Assembly (NCBI GenBank): GCA_963978545.1
Contig: OZ021725.1
Coordinates: 92,350,305-92,414,304 of the forward strand
Length of the DNA stretch: 64,000 nt
From: Linyphia triangularis
Taxonomy: Eukaryota > Arthropoda > Arachnida > Araneae > Linyphiidae
Reading direction: 5' to 3'
Shown one piece after another: positions 12,722-25,203 of the stretch; the stretch's first letter is position 1, and every line of letters begins with the position of its first letter. The notes beneath the pieces are model-generated. The model ran no database searches and was not told the DNA's origin. It worked only from the letters and a program-made list of their open reading frames with translations. The position numbers were made by a program, and so were the translations under genes.

Positions 12722-12980
12722 CAGGGGTGAAAACATAGGAGATGCATAAAAAAAGGAAAATATGAACAACGTTATTATGAACTGCAAAAATAACTTAAAA
12801 AGAATGTATTTTGGTATGTATAGAACTGTGGTGTAGCCAGAATATTTTTTCTGATGGATTTTTAAGACTAGTTTAATCTGATAAAGTCCAATGAAGTCCA
12901 CTAAAAAGAATAAAATTGTAGAAAAGGCAAAACTTCTAAAAACAGAAAGCGGAAATTCGAATAAACAAACGTGAAGTTAA
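12722..12980. mobile_element. Family I repeat, copy 4
   Basis: It starts with CAGGGGTGAAAACATAGG. It retains AAATAACTTAAAAAGAATGT, TAAAATTGTAGAAAAGGC and GCGGAAATTCGAATAAAC. The right end is eroded. Confidence 0.6.
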
Positions 12981-13734
12981 ACCATCGGCCTAATAAAGAA
13001 ACCGGGGATTAAGAATAAAGCGAAAATTTTTAAACCATTTTCTTTGAAAAGTTCTAAAATAGGTAACTAATAGGGAAACACATACAATATAAGTACAATA
13101 AAATAGGCAACAAGCGCTTAAGTAGTGGCATACCATTGAATAAATTTTCCCAAGGCCAGGTGAGCTACAAGGTGTGATTCAGCTAAGCATTATTCATAAT
13201 AAAATAAGGGAGACTTTAACAATTTTGGCAACAAAATTTTACCTAAAGTGTAAAAGTTCACGAATTTACGTTTTTAGGTTGCGTGCTATTTTATCTTGTT
13301 TCAATTTTGTGAAATTTAAAAGAGGTTTGTATGCGAGAGCTTAGAAAACCTCTTTTCTCAATGCAAACTTTTGAAGGTTAAGTCTAAATACAACACAACC
13401 TATCTCCCACGACCACATTGAATTAATAACAGTTAACAATACCATTATATATAGATATTAACAATACTAATATATTATATAGTAACTGGATAGGCAGCTT
13501 TAAAGCCACAAACCCGATGTTTTTTTGTTTTTTTTTAACCGATGACGGCAGCTCATACCTTTTAGTAGTTAGAATTCAGGATTTGCACAATTAAGCACTA
13601 TAGTCAACATGTTATGATTAAACAAGGTAAACATTGTATAACGAAGCAATAGGGAAGTAAGTACGAAAATGTAATAATATTAAAATACAATTTAACATAG
13701 AAATGGTGGTGGCAGCAATTTTACAGTCAAAATG
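12981..13734. other. Unassigned AT-rich DNA
   Basis: No open frame of note. No recognisable repeat end is visible. Confidence 0.4.
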
Positions 13735-13929
13735 CACAGTAAACTAAATATCAAGTACAACAGTTTGATAGATCAGTAGACACGGGACTTTCACATAAAA
13801 TTATAATATTGAATTAATACATTAGAGGCATGAAATGTAATTCAACCACCTACGAAAAGAGCAACTGCTTATTGATAATTGCAATGCATAACACTTGTTC
13901 AAATAAATGTCACTGTCATTTACAAAAAG

Positions 13930-13960
<31 letters not shown>

Positions 13961-15365
13961 AAACTATATACAATATATATCGATAGCCGCATCTTTCGTT
14001 TTCATAGCTATTAATTTAAGATATTTTGTGTATGAATATGAAACATACACATTTACTAACTATTAATATTTGAATAGAAATAAATATAAAATTTAAATAA
14101 AAAATAAAAATAAATTTAATTAAAAAAATAAATAAAAAATTTAAAAAAAGTTGTTAAATTAAGTATACATTCAAATAAGAAATTAAAATTTAAGTTCAAA
14201 ATAAATTTAGTTTAAAATTATGCACAGATATTTTAGAATACTAGAGATGCATTCTATTAAAAAACTCACACGAGGCTTTTGTATTGTTATTTTTTATGCA
14301 GTGTCATTCATTTTTAGTTTTCAACACTTACTATTTACCAATTATAAATAATTAAAAATTGATTTAAAATAATTTTGTATTACTTTTTTTTTTTTTGTAT
14401 TAATATTTGCAATCATATTCTAAATGTAGGCCATATGTAGACATAATGTAGTTTCACAGTTCTTAAAGATCATAATGATTAATACTAATACAAGTAATAC
14501 TGCTAAGGTAATTTTTTTAACCAATTGAATTTAAATACAGCAGTTTGATGGGTCAGTAAGCACAGAAATTAAAGTGTGATTAAAAAAAATGCATTAATCA
14601 AGGGATGTAACTTGACCAACCACGCAAATAGAGTAATTTGCTTATTGCTATGAATTCAAACTCAAAGAATTCAAAAACAAGAACGGCATACTCAAATTCA
14701 AATATATTGTAATGATTTCACTTTAAAAAAAATAATTCAAGTGTTTTTAACTAGGTTCAATTATATCCCAGTGCTCATCATTAAGTTTTAATAGCTACCA
14801 TTTTAGTTTTTATGCATTGACATACTTATCATTTATTAAACATTAATATTTGAAATGAAAAGTTAAATTTTAATGCTTTAAAGGTTTAAATAATACTTGA
14901 AAAAAAAAAAATTTAGTAAGCAGTTAAAATTAAGACCTTAAATTAGACTATATTTAAGTAAAAACATTTAAAATTCAACTTAATTTAAAAATTAAGCTTC
15001 CCAACTTAGGAATACTAAAATCGCATTATATAACAATAATGCTACAACTGTATTATAATGCTTTTTTTTTTTTTAATTACATTTAATTTATATTTGTGAA
15101 CATAATTATTTATAATTCATAAATACTAACCAAGAATTGACTTTAAGCAATTAAAAAGGGACAGTTAAGAATCAATTTGAAATCTTACAAAATATTATTC
15201 TAAAATTAAAATATATATATTAATAATAAATATAATCTCAGCGAATATTTAAAAAAATATTTAAGAAAAAATGAAGTTAAATTTAAAAAGTAACCTATTA
15301 AATTAGGTTATACTCAAGATGCATTCTTAAAAAAGAAAACTCAAGACTTTTTATTATTATTAACA
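13735..15365. repeat. AT-rich tandem duplication K (about 0.8-kb unit)
   Basis: Copy 1 (about 13,735-14,310) and copy 2 (about 14,520-15,030) share CAGTTTGATRGRTCAGTA, GTAAYTTGACCAACC-like blocks, TTGCTTATTG, ACTATTAATATTTGAA-like blocks and GAATACTARA. A third partial copy (about 15,150-15,365) shows only the 3' part, including GATGCATTCTTAAAAAAG and ACTC-AGGCTTTT-like sequence. The copies are strongly diverged and non-coding. A 27-base T run (13,930-13,956) interrupts copy 1. Confidence 0.55.
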
Positions 15366-15948
15366 AGATACTTTTGGAATGATTAAAACTATGATGCATA
15401 AAAACTTTATAATGGTTTGAGATTCACATTTTCAAAATTCAGGACTGAGAAATTAGTCAATATGATTGTTAAAAACTATACATTTACAATATTTTAAAGG
15501 AAATTTTGTTCATGTGTTCGGAGTGGAGAGAGATAACATCCAGCTCATAGTCCTGAATCACTTAACCAAACACTGAAATCAAAAGGAGTAGTTTATGTTC
15601 ATCTGATCCATTACAATATTTGATTGTTAATAACTGCTAACATAAAATACTAATAGTCACTATATGGAAATCACATCTTAATTTAGCATAATGCATTGCG
15701 AGTCAAAAATTTACCTCTTCGCAAAAAGTACCTCTTTCACAAGTCTTTACCAATGAATATCAAAATGACGTTATGATGTTAAACTCAGCTGAACAGAAAC
15801 TGTTTTTGCAGGAACGTGTATAGGTAAGGTTGTTTTTCGTGATGTATAAGGTATATTTCATTTTCACAAAATGTGGTTAGCAAGAACAAGATTATTTTTT
15901 ATTTTAACTCAGGGGAACATTTCTTTAGTCACACAATTAATAGATTAA
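15366..15948. other. Unassigned DNA upstream of the satellite array
   Basis: No gene and no recognisable repeat are visible. Confidence 0.4.
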
Positions 15949-16435
15949 TTTTTTGTTCTCACATACACCCTGCATTAACCTTATGCGAGATGCAGTACTT
16001 CAGTGGACTAATGAAGAGAAGACCAAACTTATATTTGAAAACTGAACTCTTCATGAGGTTAACAGCTTCAGTCCATTATGAGGCAGCAGCTTCAATTTGC
16101 CTTATGTGAAGTGGGGAGCTGAAGTCTACCATCAAAGAGAATGTTCACTGTCAGATTTGCAGAAATGTTTATTCTGTAGGCTGACAGCTCAAAAGAACAT
16201 TTTTTTCGTTACACGAACATAATGCCTGAATTATATGCATGATGGAGTTCTGAAGTCCACAAACGAAGAGAAGGAAACTTCATTTCTATATTTGCAGAAT
16301 TAATTGTTCTGAATGATGACGGATTGAGGGAACAGGTTTTTTTTCCCCCGTATATTCGAAATTGACCAACTAAGAGAAGACAACTCCACCTCTATATTTT
16401 CAAAATTCATTGTTCTATAGACTGACAGATTAAGG

Positions 16436-16440
<5 letters not shown>
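15949..16440. repeat. Degenerate left edge of the satellite array
   Basis: About four decayed units precede the homogeneous array. Each keeps, in order, a T-rich or ACA-rich start, a CCTTATG-like block, GATG/GGGG-GA, a C-AA-GAAGAGAA block, a TATATTT-AAAAYTGA block, TTGTTCT and TGACAGMTTRAGG. Approximate units are 15,949-16,070, 16,071-16,197, 16,198-16,336 and 16,337-16,440. Similarity to the core consensus rises toward the array. Confidence 0.6.
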
Positions 16441-16469
<29 letters not shown>

Positions 16470-19400
16470 CGTATACCACACATTCCGTCTTAGCCTTATG
16501 TTGGGATGGGGATGCAAAGTCGATCAACGAAGAGAACTCCACTTCAGTATTTAAAAATTGAGTGTTCTGGAGGCAAATGGCTTGAGTGAAAGTTTTTTTT
16601 TCTTTTCTTTCTTTCTTTCACTTCAGATGTGCCTCAGTCTTACGGAAGATGAGGAGCACATGTTGATCAATGAAGAGAACTCCACTTCAGTATTTAGAAA
16701 ATGAGTGTTCCGGAGGCAAATGGCTTTTTTTGTCTTTCTTTCACTTCAGATGTGCATCAGTCTTACAGAAGATGGGGAGCACATGTCGACCCATGGAGAG
16801 AACTCCACTTCAGTATTTAGAAAATGAGTGCTCTGGAGGAAAATGGCCTTGAGTAAATGTTTTTTTTTCTTTCACTTCAGATGTGCCTCAGTCTTACGGA
16901 AGATGGGGAGCACATGTCGACCCATGGAGAGAACTCCACTTCAGTATTTAAAAATTAAGTGTTCTGGAGGCAAATGGCTTGAGTGAAAGTTTTTTTTTCT
17001 TTTCTTTCTTTCACTTCAGATGTGCCTCAGTCTTACGGAAGATGAGGAGCACATGTGGATCAATGAAGAGAACTCCACTTCAGTATTTAGAAAATGAGTG
17101 TTCTGGAGGCAAATGGCCTTGAGTAAAAGTTTTTTTTTCTTTCACTTCAGATGTGCCTCAGTCTTACGGAAGATGAGGAGCACATGTTTATCAATGAAGA
17201 GAACTCCACTTCAGTATTTAGAAAATGAGTGTTCTGGAGGCAAATGGCTTACGTTTTTTTTTTTTCTTTCTTTCACTTCAGATGTGCCTCAGTCTTACGG
17301 AAGATGGGGAGCATGTCGACCCATGGAGAGAAATTCCACTTCAGTATTTAGAAAATGAGTGTTCTGGAGGAAAATGGCCTTGAGTAAATGTTTTTTTTTC
17401 TTTCACTTCAGATGTGCCTCAGTCTTACGGAAGATGGGGAGCACATGTTGATCAATGAAGAGAACTCCACTTCAGTATTTAGAAAATGAGTGCTCTGGAG
17501 GCAAATGGCTTGAGTAAAAGTTTTTTTTTTTTCTTTCTTGCACTTCAGATGTGAATAAGTCTTACGGAAGTAGAGGAGCACATGTTGATCAATAACGAGA
17601 ACTCCACTTCAGTATTTAGAAAATGAGTGTTCTGGAGGCAAATGGCTTTTTTTTCTTTCACTTCAGATGTGCCTCAGTCTTACGGAAGATGGGGAGCACA
17701 TGTCGACCCATGGAGAGAACTCCACTTCAGTATTTAGAAAATGAGTGTTCCGGAGGCAAATGGCTTTTTTTTTTCTTTCACTTCAGATGTGCCTCAGTCA
17801 TACGGAAGATGGGGAGCACATGTTGATCAATGAAGAGAACTCCACTTCAGTATTTAGAAAATGAGTGCTCTGGAGGCAAATGGCTTGAGTAAAAGTTTTT
17901 TTTTTTTCTTTCTTGCACTTCAGATGTGAATAAGTCTTACGGAAGTAGAGGAGCACATGTTGATCAATAACGAGAACTCCACTTCAGTATTTAGAAAATG
18001 AGTGTTCTGGAGGCAAATGGCTTTTTTTTTCTTTCACTTCAGATGTGCCTCAGTCTTCCGGAAGATGGAGAGCACATGTCGACCCATGGAGAGAACTCCA
18101 CTTCAGTATTTAGAAAATGAGTGTTCCGGAGGCAAATGGCTTTTTTTTTTCTTTCACTTCAGATGTGCCTCAGTCTTACGGAAGATGATGAGAACATGTT
18201 GATCAATGAAGAGAACTCCACTTCAGTATTTAGAAAATGAGTGCTCTGGAGGCAAATGGCCTTGAGTAAAAGTTTTTTTTTTCTTTCACTTCAGATGTGC
18301 CTCAGTCTTACGGAAGATGAGGAGCACATGTTGATCAATGAAGAGAACTCCACTTCAGTATTTAAAAATTAAGTGTTCTGGAGGCAAATGGCTTGAGTGA
18401 AAGTTTTTTTTTCTTTCTTTCACTTCAGATGTGCATCAGTATTACAGAAGATGGGGAGCACATGTCGACCCATGGAAAGAACTCCACTTCAGTATTTAGA
18501 AAATGAATGTTCTGGAGGAAAATGGCCTTGAGTAAATGTTTTTTTTTCTTTCACTTCAGATGTGCCTCAGTCTTACGGAAGTAGAGGAGCACATATTGAT
18601 CAATGAAGAGAACTCCACTTCAGTATTTAGAAAATGAGTGTTCCGGAGGCAAATGGCTTTTTTCTTTTCTTTCACTTCAGATGTGCCTCAGTCTTACGGA
18701 AGATGATGAGAACATGTTGATCAATGGAGAGAACTCCACTTCAGTATTTAGAAAATGAGTGTTCCGGAGGCAAATGGCTTTTTTTTTCTTTCACTTCAGA
18801 TGTGCCTCAGTCTTACGGAAGATGGGGAGAACATGTCGTCCCATGGAGAGAACTCCACTTCAGTATTTAGAAAATGAGTGTTCTGGAGGCAAATGGCATT
18901 TTTTTTTCTTTCACTTCAGATGTGCCTCAGTCTTCCGGAAGATGGAGAGCACATGTCGACCCATGGAGAGAACTCCACTTCAGTATTTAAAAATTAAGTG
19001 TTCTGGAGGCAAATGGCTTGAGTGAAAGTTTTTTTTTTTCTTTTCTTTCTTTCACTTCAGATGTGCCTCAGTCTTACGGAAGATGGGGAGCACATGTCGA
19101 CCCATGGAGAGAACTCCATTTCAGTATTTAGAAAATGAGTGTTCTGGAGGCAAATGGCATTTTTTTTCTTTCACTTCAGATGTGCCTTAGTCTTACGGAA
19201 GATGAGGAGCACATGTTGATCAATGAAGAGAACTCCACTTCAGTATTTAGAAAATGAGTGTTCTGGAGTCAAATGGCTTATGTTTTTTTTTTTTCTTTCT
19301 TTCACATCAGATGTGCCTCAGTCTTACGGAAGATGGGGAGCATGTCGACCCATGGAGAGAACTCCACTTCAGTATTTAGAAAATGAGTGTTCTGGAGGCA

Positions 19401-22400
19401 AATGGCATTTTTTTTCTTTCACTTCAGATGTGCCTTAGTCTTACGGAAGATGAGGAGCACATGTTGATCAATGAAGAGAACTCCACTTCAGTATTTAGAA
19501 AATGAGTGTTCTGGAGGCAAATGGCATTTTTTTTTCTTTCACTTCAGATGTGCCTCAGTCTTACGGAAGATGGGGAGCACATGTCGACCCATGGAGAGAA
19601 CTCCACTTCAGTATTTAGAAAATGAGTGTTCCGGAGGCAAATGGCTTTTTTTTTCTTTCACTTCAGATGTGCCTCAGTCTTACGGAAGATGAGGAGCACA
19701 TGTTGATCAATGAAGAGAACTCCACTTCAGTATTTAGAAAATGAGTGCTCTGGAGGCAAATGGCTTGAGTAAAAGATTTTTTTTTTCTTTCTTGCAGTTC
19801 AGATGTGCCTCAGTCTTACGGAAGATGGGGAGCACATGTCGACCCATGGAGAGAACTCCACTTCAGTATTTAGAAAATGAGTGTTCTGGAGGCAAATGGC
19901 TTGAGTAAAAGTTTTTTTTTCTTTCTTTCACTTCGGATGTGCCTCAGTCTTACGGAAGATGGGGAGCATGTCGACCCATGGAGAGAACTCCACTTCAGTA
20001 TTTAGAAAATGAGTGTTCCGGAGGCAAATGGCTTTTTTTTTTCTTTTTTTCACTTCAGATGTGCCTCAGTCTTACGGAAGATGGGGAGCACATGTCGACC
20101 CATGGAGAGAAATTCCACTTCAGTATTTAGAAAATGAGTGCTCTGGAGGCAAATGGCCTTGAGTAAAAGTTTTTTTTTCTTTCACTTCAGATGTGCCTCA
20201 GTCTTACGGAAGATGAGGAGCACATGTTGATCAATGAAGAGAACTCCACTTCAGTATTTAGAAAATGAGTGCTCTGGAGGCAAATGGCTTACGTTTTTTT
20301 TTTTCTTTCTTTCACTTCAGATGTGCCTCTCTCTTACGGAAGATGGGGAGCATGTCGACCCATGGAGAGAAATTCCACTTCAGTATTTAGAAAATGAGTG
20401 TTCTGGAGGAAAATGGCCTTGAGTAAATGTTTTTTTTTCCTTCACTTCAGATGTGCCTCAGTCTTACGGAAGACGAGGAGCACATGTTGATCAATGAAGA
20501 GAACTCCACTTCAGTATTTAGAAAATGAGTGCTCTGGAGGCAAATGGCCTTGAGTAAAAGTTTTTTTTTTCTTTCACTTCAGATGTGCCTCAGTCTTACG
20601 GAAGATGAGGAGCACATGTTGATCAATGAAGAGAACTCCACTTCAGTATTTAGAAAATGAATGTTCTGGAGGAAAATGGCCTTGAGTAAATGTTTTTTTT
20701 TCTTTCACTTCAGATGTGCCTCAGTCTTACGGAAGATGAGGAGCACATGTTGATCAATGAAGAGAACTCCACTTCAGTATTTAGAAAATGAGTGTTCTGA
20801 AGGCAAATGGCTTGAGTAAAAGATTTTTTTTTTCTTTCTTGCAGTTCAGATGTGCCTCAGTCTTACGGAAGATGGGGAGAACATGTCGTCCCATGGAGAG
20901 AACTCCACTTCAGTATTTAGAAAATGAGTGTTCTGGAGGCAAATGGCATTTTTTTTTCTTGCACTTCAGATGTGCCTTAGTCTTACGGAAGATGAGGAGC
21001 ACATGTTGATCAAAGAAGAGAACTCCACTTCAGTATTTAAAAATTAAGTGTTCCGGAGGCAAATGGCTTTGTTTTTCTTTCTTTCACTTCAGATGTGCCT
21101 CAGTCTTCCGGAAGATGGAGAGCACATGTCGACCCATGGAGAGAACTCCACTTCAGTATTTAAAAATTAAGTGTTCTGGAGGCAAATGGCTTGAGTGAAA
21201 GTTTTTTTTTTTCTTTTCTTTCTTTCACTTCAGATGTGCCTCAGTCTTACGGAAGATGGGGAGCACATGTCGACCCATGGAGAGAACTCCACTTCAGTAT
21301 TTAGAAAATGAGTGTTCCGGAGGCAAATGGCTTTTTTTTTTTTCTTTCACTTCAGATGTGCCTCAGTCTTACGGAAGATGAGGAGCACATGTTGATCAAT
21401 GAAGAGAACTCCACTTCAGTATTTAGAAAATGAGTGCTCTGGAGGCAAATGGCTTGAGTAAAAGATTTTTTTTTTCTTTCTTGCAGTTCAGATGTGCCTC
21501 AGTCTTACGGAAGATGGGGAGCACATGTCGACCCATGGAGAGAACTCCACTTCAGTATTTAGAAAATGAGTGTTCTGGAGGCAAATGGCTTGAGTAAAAG
21601 TTTTTTTTTCTTTCTTTCACTTCGGATGTGCCTCAGTCTTACGGAAGATGGGGAGCATGTCGACCCATGGAGAGAACTCCACTTCAGTATTTAGAAAATG
21701 AGTGTTCTGGAGGCAAATGGCATTTTTTTTCTTTCACTTCAGATGTGCCTCAGTCTTACGGAAGATGATGAGAACATGTTGATCAATGAAGAGAACTCCA
21801 CTTCAGTATTTAGAAAATGAGTGTTCCGGAGGCAAATGGCTTTTTTTTTTCTTTTTTTCACTTCAGATGTGCCTCAGTCTTACGGAAGATGGGGAGCACA
21901 TGTCGACCCATGGAGAGAACTCCACTTCAGTATTTAGAAAATGAGTGCTCTGGAGGCAAATGGCTTACGTTTTTTTTTTTTTTCTTTCTTTCACTTCAGA
22001 TGTGCCTCTCTCTTACGGAAGATGGGGAGCATGTCGACCCATGGAGAGAAATTCCACTTCAGTATTTAGAAAATGAGTGTTCTGGAGGAAAATGGCCTTG
22101 AGTAAATGTTTTTTTTTCTTTCACTTCAGATGTGCCTCAGTCTTACGGAAGATGAGGAGCACATGTTGATCAATGAAGAGAACTCCACTTCAGTATTTAG
22201 AAAATGAGTGCTCTGGAGGCAAATGGCCTTGAGTAAAAGTTTTTTTTTCTTTCACTTCAGATGTGCCTCAGTCTTACGGAAGATGAGGAGCACATGTTGA
22301 TCAATGAAGAGAACTCCACTTCAGTATTTAGAAAATGAGTGTTCCGGAGGCAAATGGCTTTTTTTTTTTCTTTCACTTCAGATGTGCCTCAGTCTTACGG

Positions 22401-23158
22401 AAGATGAGGAGCACATGTTGATCAATGAAGAGAACTCCACTTCAGTATTTAGAAAATGAGTGTTCCGGAGGCAAATGGCTTTTTTTTTTTTCTTTCTTTC
22501 ACTTCGGATGTGCCTCAGTCTTACGGAAGATGGGGAGCATGTCGACCCATGGAGAGAACTCCACTTCAGTATTTAGAAAATGAGTGTTCTGGAGGCAAAT
22601 GGCATTTTTTTTTCTTTCACTTCAGATGTGCCTCAGTCTTACGGAAGATGGGGAGCATGTCGACCCATGGAGAGAAATTCCACTTCAGTATTTAGAAAAT
22701 GAGTGTTCTGGAGGAAAATGGCCTTGAGTAAATGTTTTTTTTTCTTTCACTTCAGATGTGCCTCAGTCTTACAGAAGATGAGGAGCACATGTTGATCAAT
22801 GAAGAGAACTCCACTTCAGTATTTAGAAAATGAGTGTTCCGAAGGCAAATGGCTTTTTTTTTCTTTCTTTCACTTCAGATGTGCCTCAGTCTTACGGAAG
22901 ATGGGGAGCACATGTCGACCCATGGAGAAAACTCCACTTCAGTATTTAGAAAATGAGTGTTCCGGAGGCAATAGGCTCTTTTTTTTTTCTTTCACTTCAG
23001 ATGTGCCTCAGTCTTACGGAAGATGGGGAGCACATGTCGAACCATGGAGAGAACTCCACTTCAGTATTTAAAAATTGAGTGTTCTGGAGGCAAATGGCTT
23101 TTCTTTCTTTCTCTTCAGATCTGCCTCAGTCTTATGGAAGATGTGGAGCTATGCTTTA
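16441..23158. repeat. Tandem satellite array, about 115-140-bp unit, roughly fifty copies
   Basis: Each unit contains a T8-12 then CTTTC(TTTC) tract, CACTTCAGATGTGCCTCAG, TCTTACGGAAGATG, a variable module, AGAACTCCACTTCAGTATTT, AGAAAATGAGTGTTCTGGAG and GCAAATGGC. The variable module has two main states: ACATGTCGACCCATGGAGAG and ACATGTTGATCAATGAAGAG. Some units carry an extra TTGAGTAAAAG before the T tract. Unit length varies with T-run length, so reading frame shifts between units and no protein repeat is maintained. The last unit (about 23,090-23,158) decays on the right. I see no transposon ends enclosing the array. Confidence 0.97.
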
Positions 23159-23159
23159 G

Positions 23160-23780
23160 AGAGTTTCAATGATTTTTTTTTTTTTTTTACTAATCTCTTT
23201 CGATTTAATGCAAGCTCTTAATTTGGCTCTTGCTTGTTTTTTAAGTCATTTATTACAGAAATTAATTAGAATCTCGAGAGCCAATGCAGTCAGTTGTAAA
23301 GAATACATGTTTGATGTCCATGTATGTGTTTAGGGCTTTAGATATGATAACAAGTGATAAATCTCTCCACTGCCGAACAAAATGGTCTTTACACATAAAA
23401 GTTCTTATGATGGTTGTATATGGTAAAACAAATTTAAGTAATTCATGAAAAAAGTATATACATTATATTGTAACTACGCAGAGTTGAATATTAAAGATTA
23501 TCATGAAAGTAGACAAACCAATATTAAATAATCAAGAAGTAAACATTCAAATTAAAAGTAAATTTTTAATAAATCAATTAAGTGTGCAAACTCCTAAGAC
23601 CAAATACTCAAGATTTAAAATGAAATCATGTAAAATTTTTATTTACATTGTAAAAGGCATATGCTATTACTCAATTATTTTAAAGTGATTTAAATTTTAC
23701 TTGGTGAACAGTGATCTTTACATTTTGCAACACAAAGAATTGTAAATTCAATTTAAGTGAGATGACTAAACCAAGTAATA
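23160..23780. other. Unassigned AT-rich DNA
   Basis: A T run near 23,174-23,188 follows the array. A 61-residue open frame at 23,503-23,688 has low-complexity AT-rich composition and no recognisable domain. Confidence 0.4.
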
Positions 23781-24512
23781 TTAACCCTTCTTTGCATGAT
23801 GATGGAAATTTCCATCATAATATTTAGTCAACAAAAAAAGGTACTCAAAACCCTTGTACTGTAAATTTGTTGTTGCTGGCAACTTTTTAAGCGACTATTG
23901 CGTACAAAAAAACGCAGTTGTCAAAAAATAGCAAACGTCACTGTCAATTACCAGGCCTACAACTTGTCATTCCGCTGTTTGTTGTGACTGGAAGAAATGA
24001 GCGAGATTTTAAATTGTTTTATGGAAATAAACGGAGATATAAAATACAATAAAAGTGAAAATGAGTGGAATAAAGGTTTGTTTTCATGTTTTTGTTATTT
24101 TATATACAATTTATATCAAAACACTGAATAAATTTCTCAAAACTATGTGATAGAAATTTACATCACTATGCAGTAACTTCACTTGTAATGTACTGTAAAC
24201 ATTTTTTTTGTTAATGTTCATTTTATGTTGTTTTTTAGGTAAACATGAATGATAGAGATATTGAAGATTTTTACATCATACATTATCATACAGAATAAAG
24301 AAGATTTAGTAAAAAATATTTTTTTATTTATTTATTACTGAGCTAAATATGTGACAATGCATGATGATGTAAATTTCCATCATATTGTTTTTTACATAAT
24401 ACATATTTTTATTTACACCAAGATTTTTTTAAATATTTTTCCTTTAATCTAGAGCATTAATTACATCACCCTGATTTTTAAAAATAAAAAAAATCATGCA
24501 AAGAAGGGTTAA
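23781..24512. mobile_element. piggyBac-like TTAA element, 732 bp, perfect 20-bp TIR
   Basis: The left end (23,781-23,800) is TTAACCCTTCTTTGCATGAT. The right end (24,493-24,512) is its exact reverse complement. TTAA at each extreme is the usual piggyBac target site. A subterminal motif TGCATGATGATG followed by AAATTTCCATCAT occurs at about 23,795 and again at about 24,359. The interior is too short for a transposase. An ATG-initiated stretch from 23,997 (about 25 codons, reading MSEILNCFMEING then more) is followed by GGTTTGTTT and later TTTTTTAGG, resembling an intron, so it might be the 5' stub of the parent transposase gene; this is a guess. Confidence 0.9.
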
Positions 24513-24585
24513 AAATCATAACATTAAAAAAAAAATGATTAATAGATTTTTTAATAAAAACTACTATTAACAAAGTATTTAAAAT

Positions 24586-24742
24586 TAATAAAAAATTTAA
24601 ATTTAATAAAAAATTTAAATTTAATAAAAAATTTAAATTTAATAAAAAATTTAAATTTAATAAAAAATTTAAATTTAATAAAAAATTTAAATTTAATAAA
24701 AAATTTAAATTTAATAAAAAATTTAAATTTAATAAAAAATAA
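24586..24742. repeat. 18-bp AT-only minisatellite
   Basis: About 8.5 nearly perfect head-to-tail copies of AATAAAAAATTTAAATTT. The unit contains the self-complementary AAATTTAAATTT, so the array can pair with itself. Confidence 0.95.
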
Positions 24743-24769
24743 TTAATTTGATTAAAAATTTTAATTTGA

Positions 24770-25130
24770 TTAAAAATTTAAAATAACTTAAAATATAAAG
24801 TTAATTGAAGTTTAAATTAAATAAAGAAACATTAAACTTTTAAAAGAAATTATATTTTAGTTTAACCTAAATGTCAACTTTAATAAGTAATTTTGTATAT
24901 TGTTCTCAATTTAAAAAAATCTCAAGTATCATCAATGAAGGAACATTCCTAATTACTAAAGGGAAAGAGCTGCCACTTATAATTAGATGTCTACATTAAG
25001 ACGAAGCATTTTAGTTGTAGTGAAGACATAACACATTTCAATTTGGGCATGGGAGAATGAATTAGACATAGGTTATGCAAAGGAATTAGAGTTTGCAGTA
25101 CCAAAATTTTAATTAATTTATATCAATTTG
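24770..25130. other. Unassigned AT-rich DNA
   Basis: No gene or repeat end is visible. Confidence 0.4.
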
Positions 25131-25136
25131 GAGTGT

Positions 25137-25175
25137 GATTTATGAAAACACTTTACCAAAGTGTTTTCATAAATC
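25137..25175. repeat. Perfect 18-bp hairpin with 3-nt loop
   Basis: GATTTATGAAAACACTTT (25,137-25,154) pairs perfectly with AAAGTGTTTTCATAAATC (25,158-25,175) around ACC. Pairing extends imperfectly outward through AGTGT and ACACT. It could be the collapsed core of a small MITE. Confidence 0.85.
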
Positions 25176-25182
25176 CAACACT

Positions 25183-25203
25183 AAAATATATATATATATA
25201 TAT
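25183..25203. repeat. (AT)n microsatellite
   Basis: About ten TA dinucleotides. Confidence 0.8.

Noticed and set aside
16670..23071. Many open frames repeating peptides such as PLQYLENECSGGKW
   Set aside because: They follow the satellite unit. Poly-T length varies, so the same DNA is read in different frames from unit to unit (HFRCASV, SLQMCLS and SFTSDVP versions), and stops recur. No selection for a protein repeat is visible.
16441..23158. CRISPR-like array
   Set aside because: Units are 115-140 bp with no short repeat and unique spacer pattern; flanking sequence is eukaryotic.
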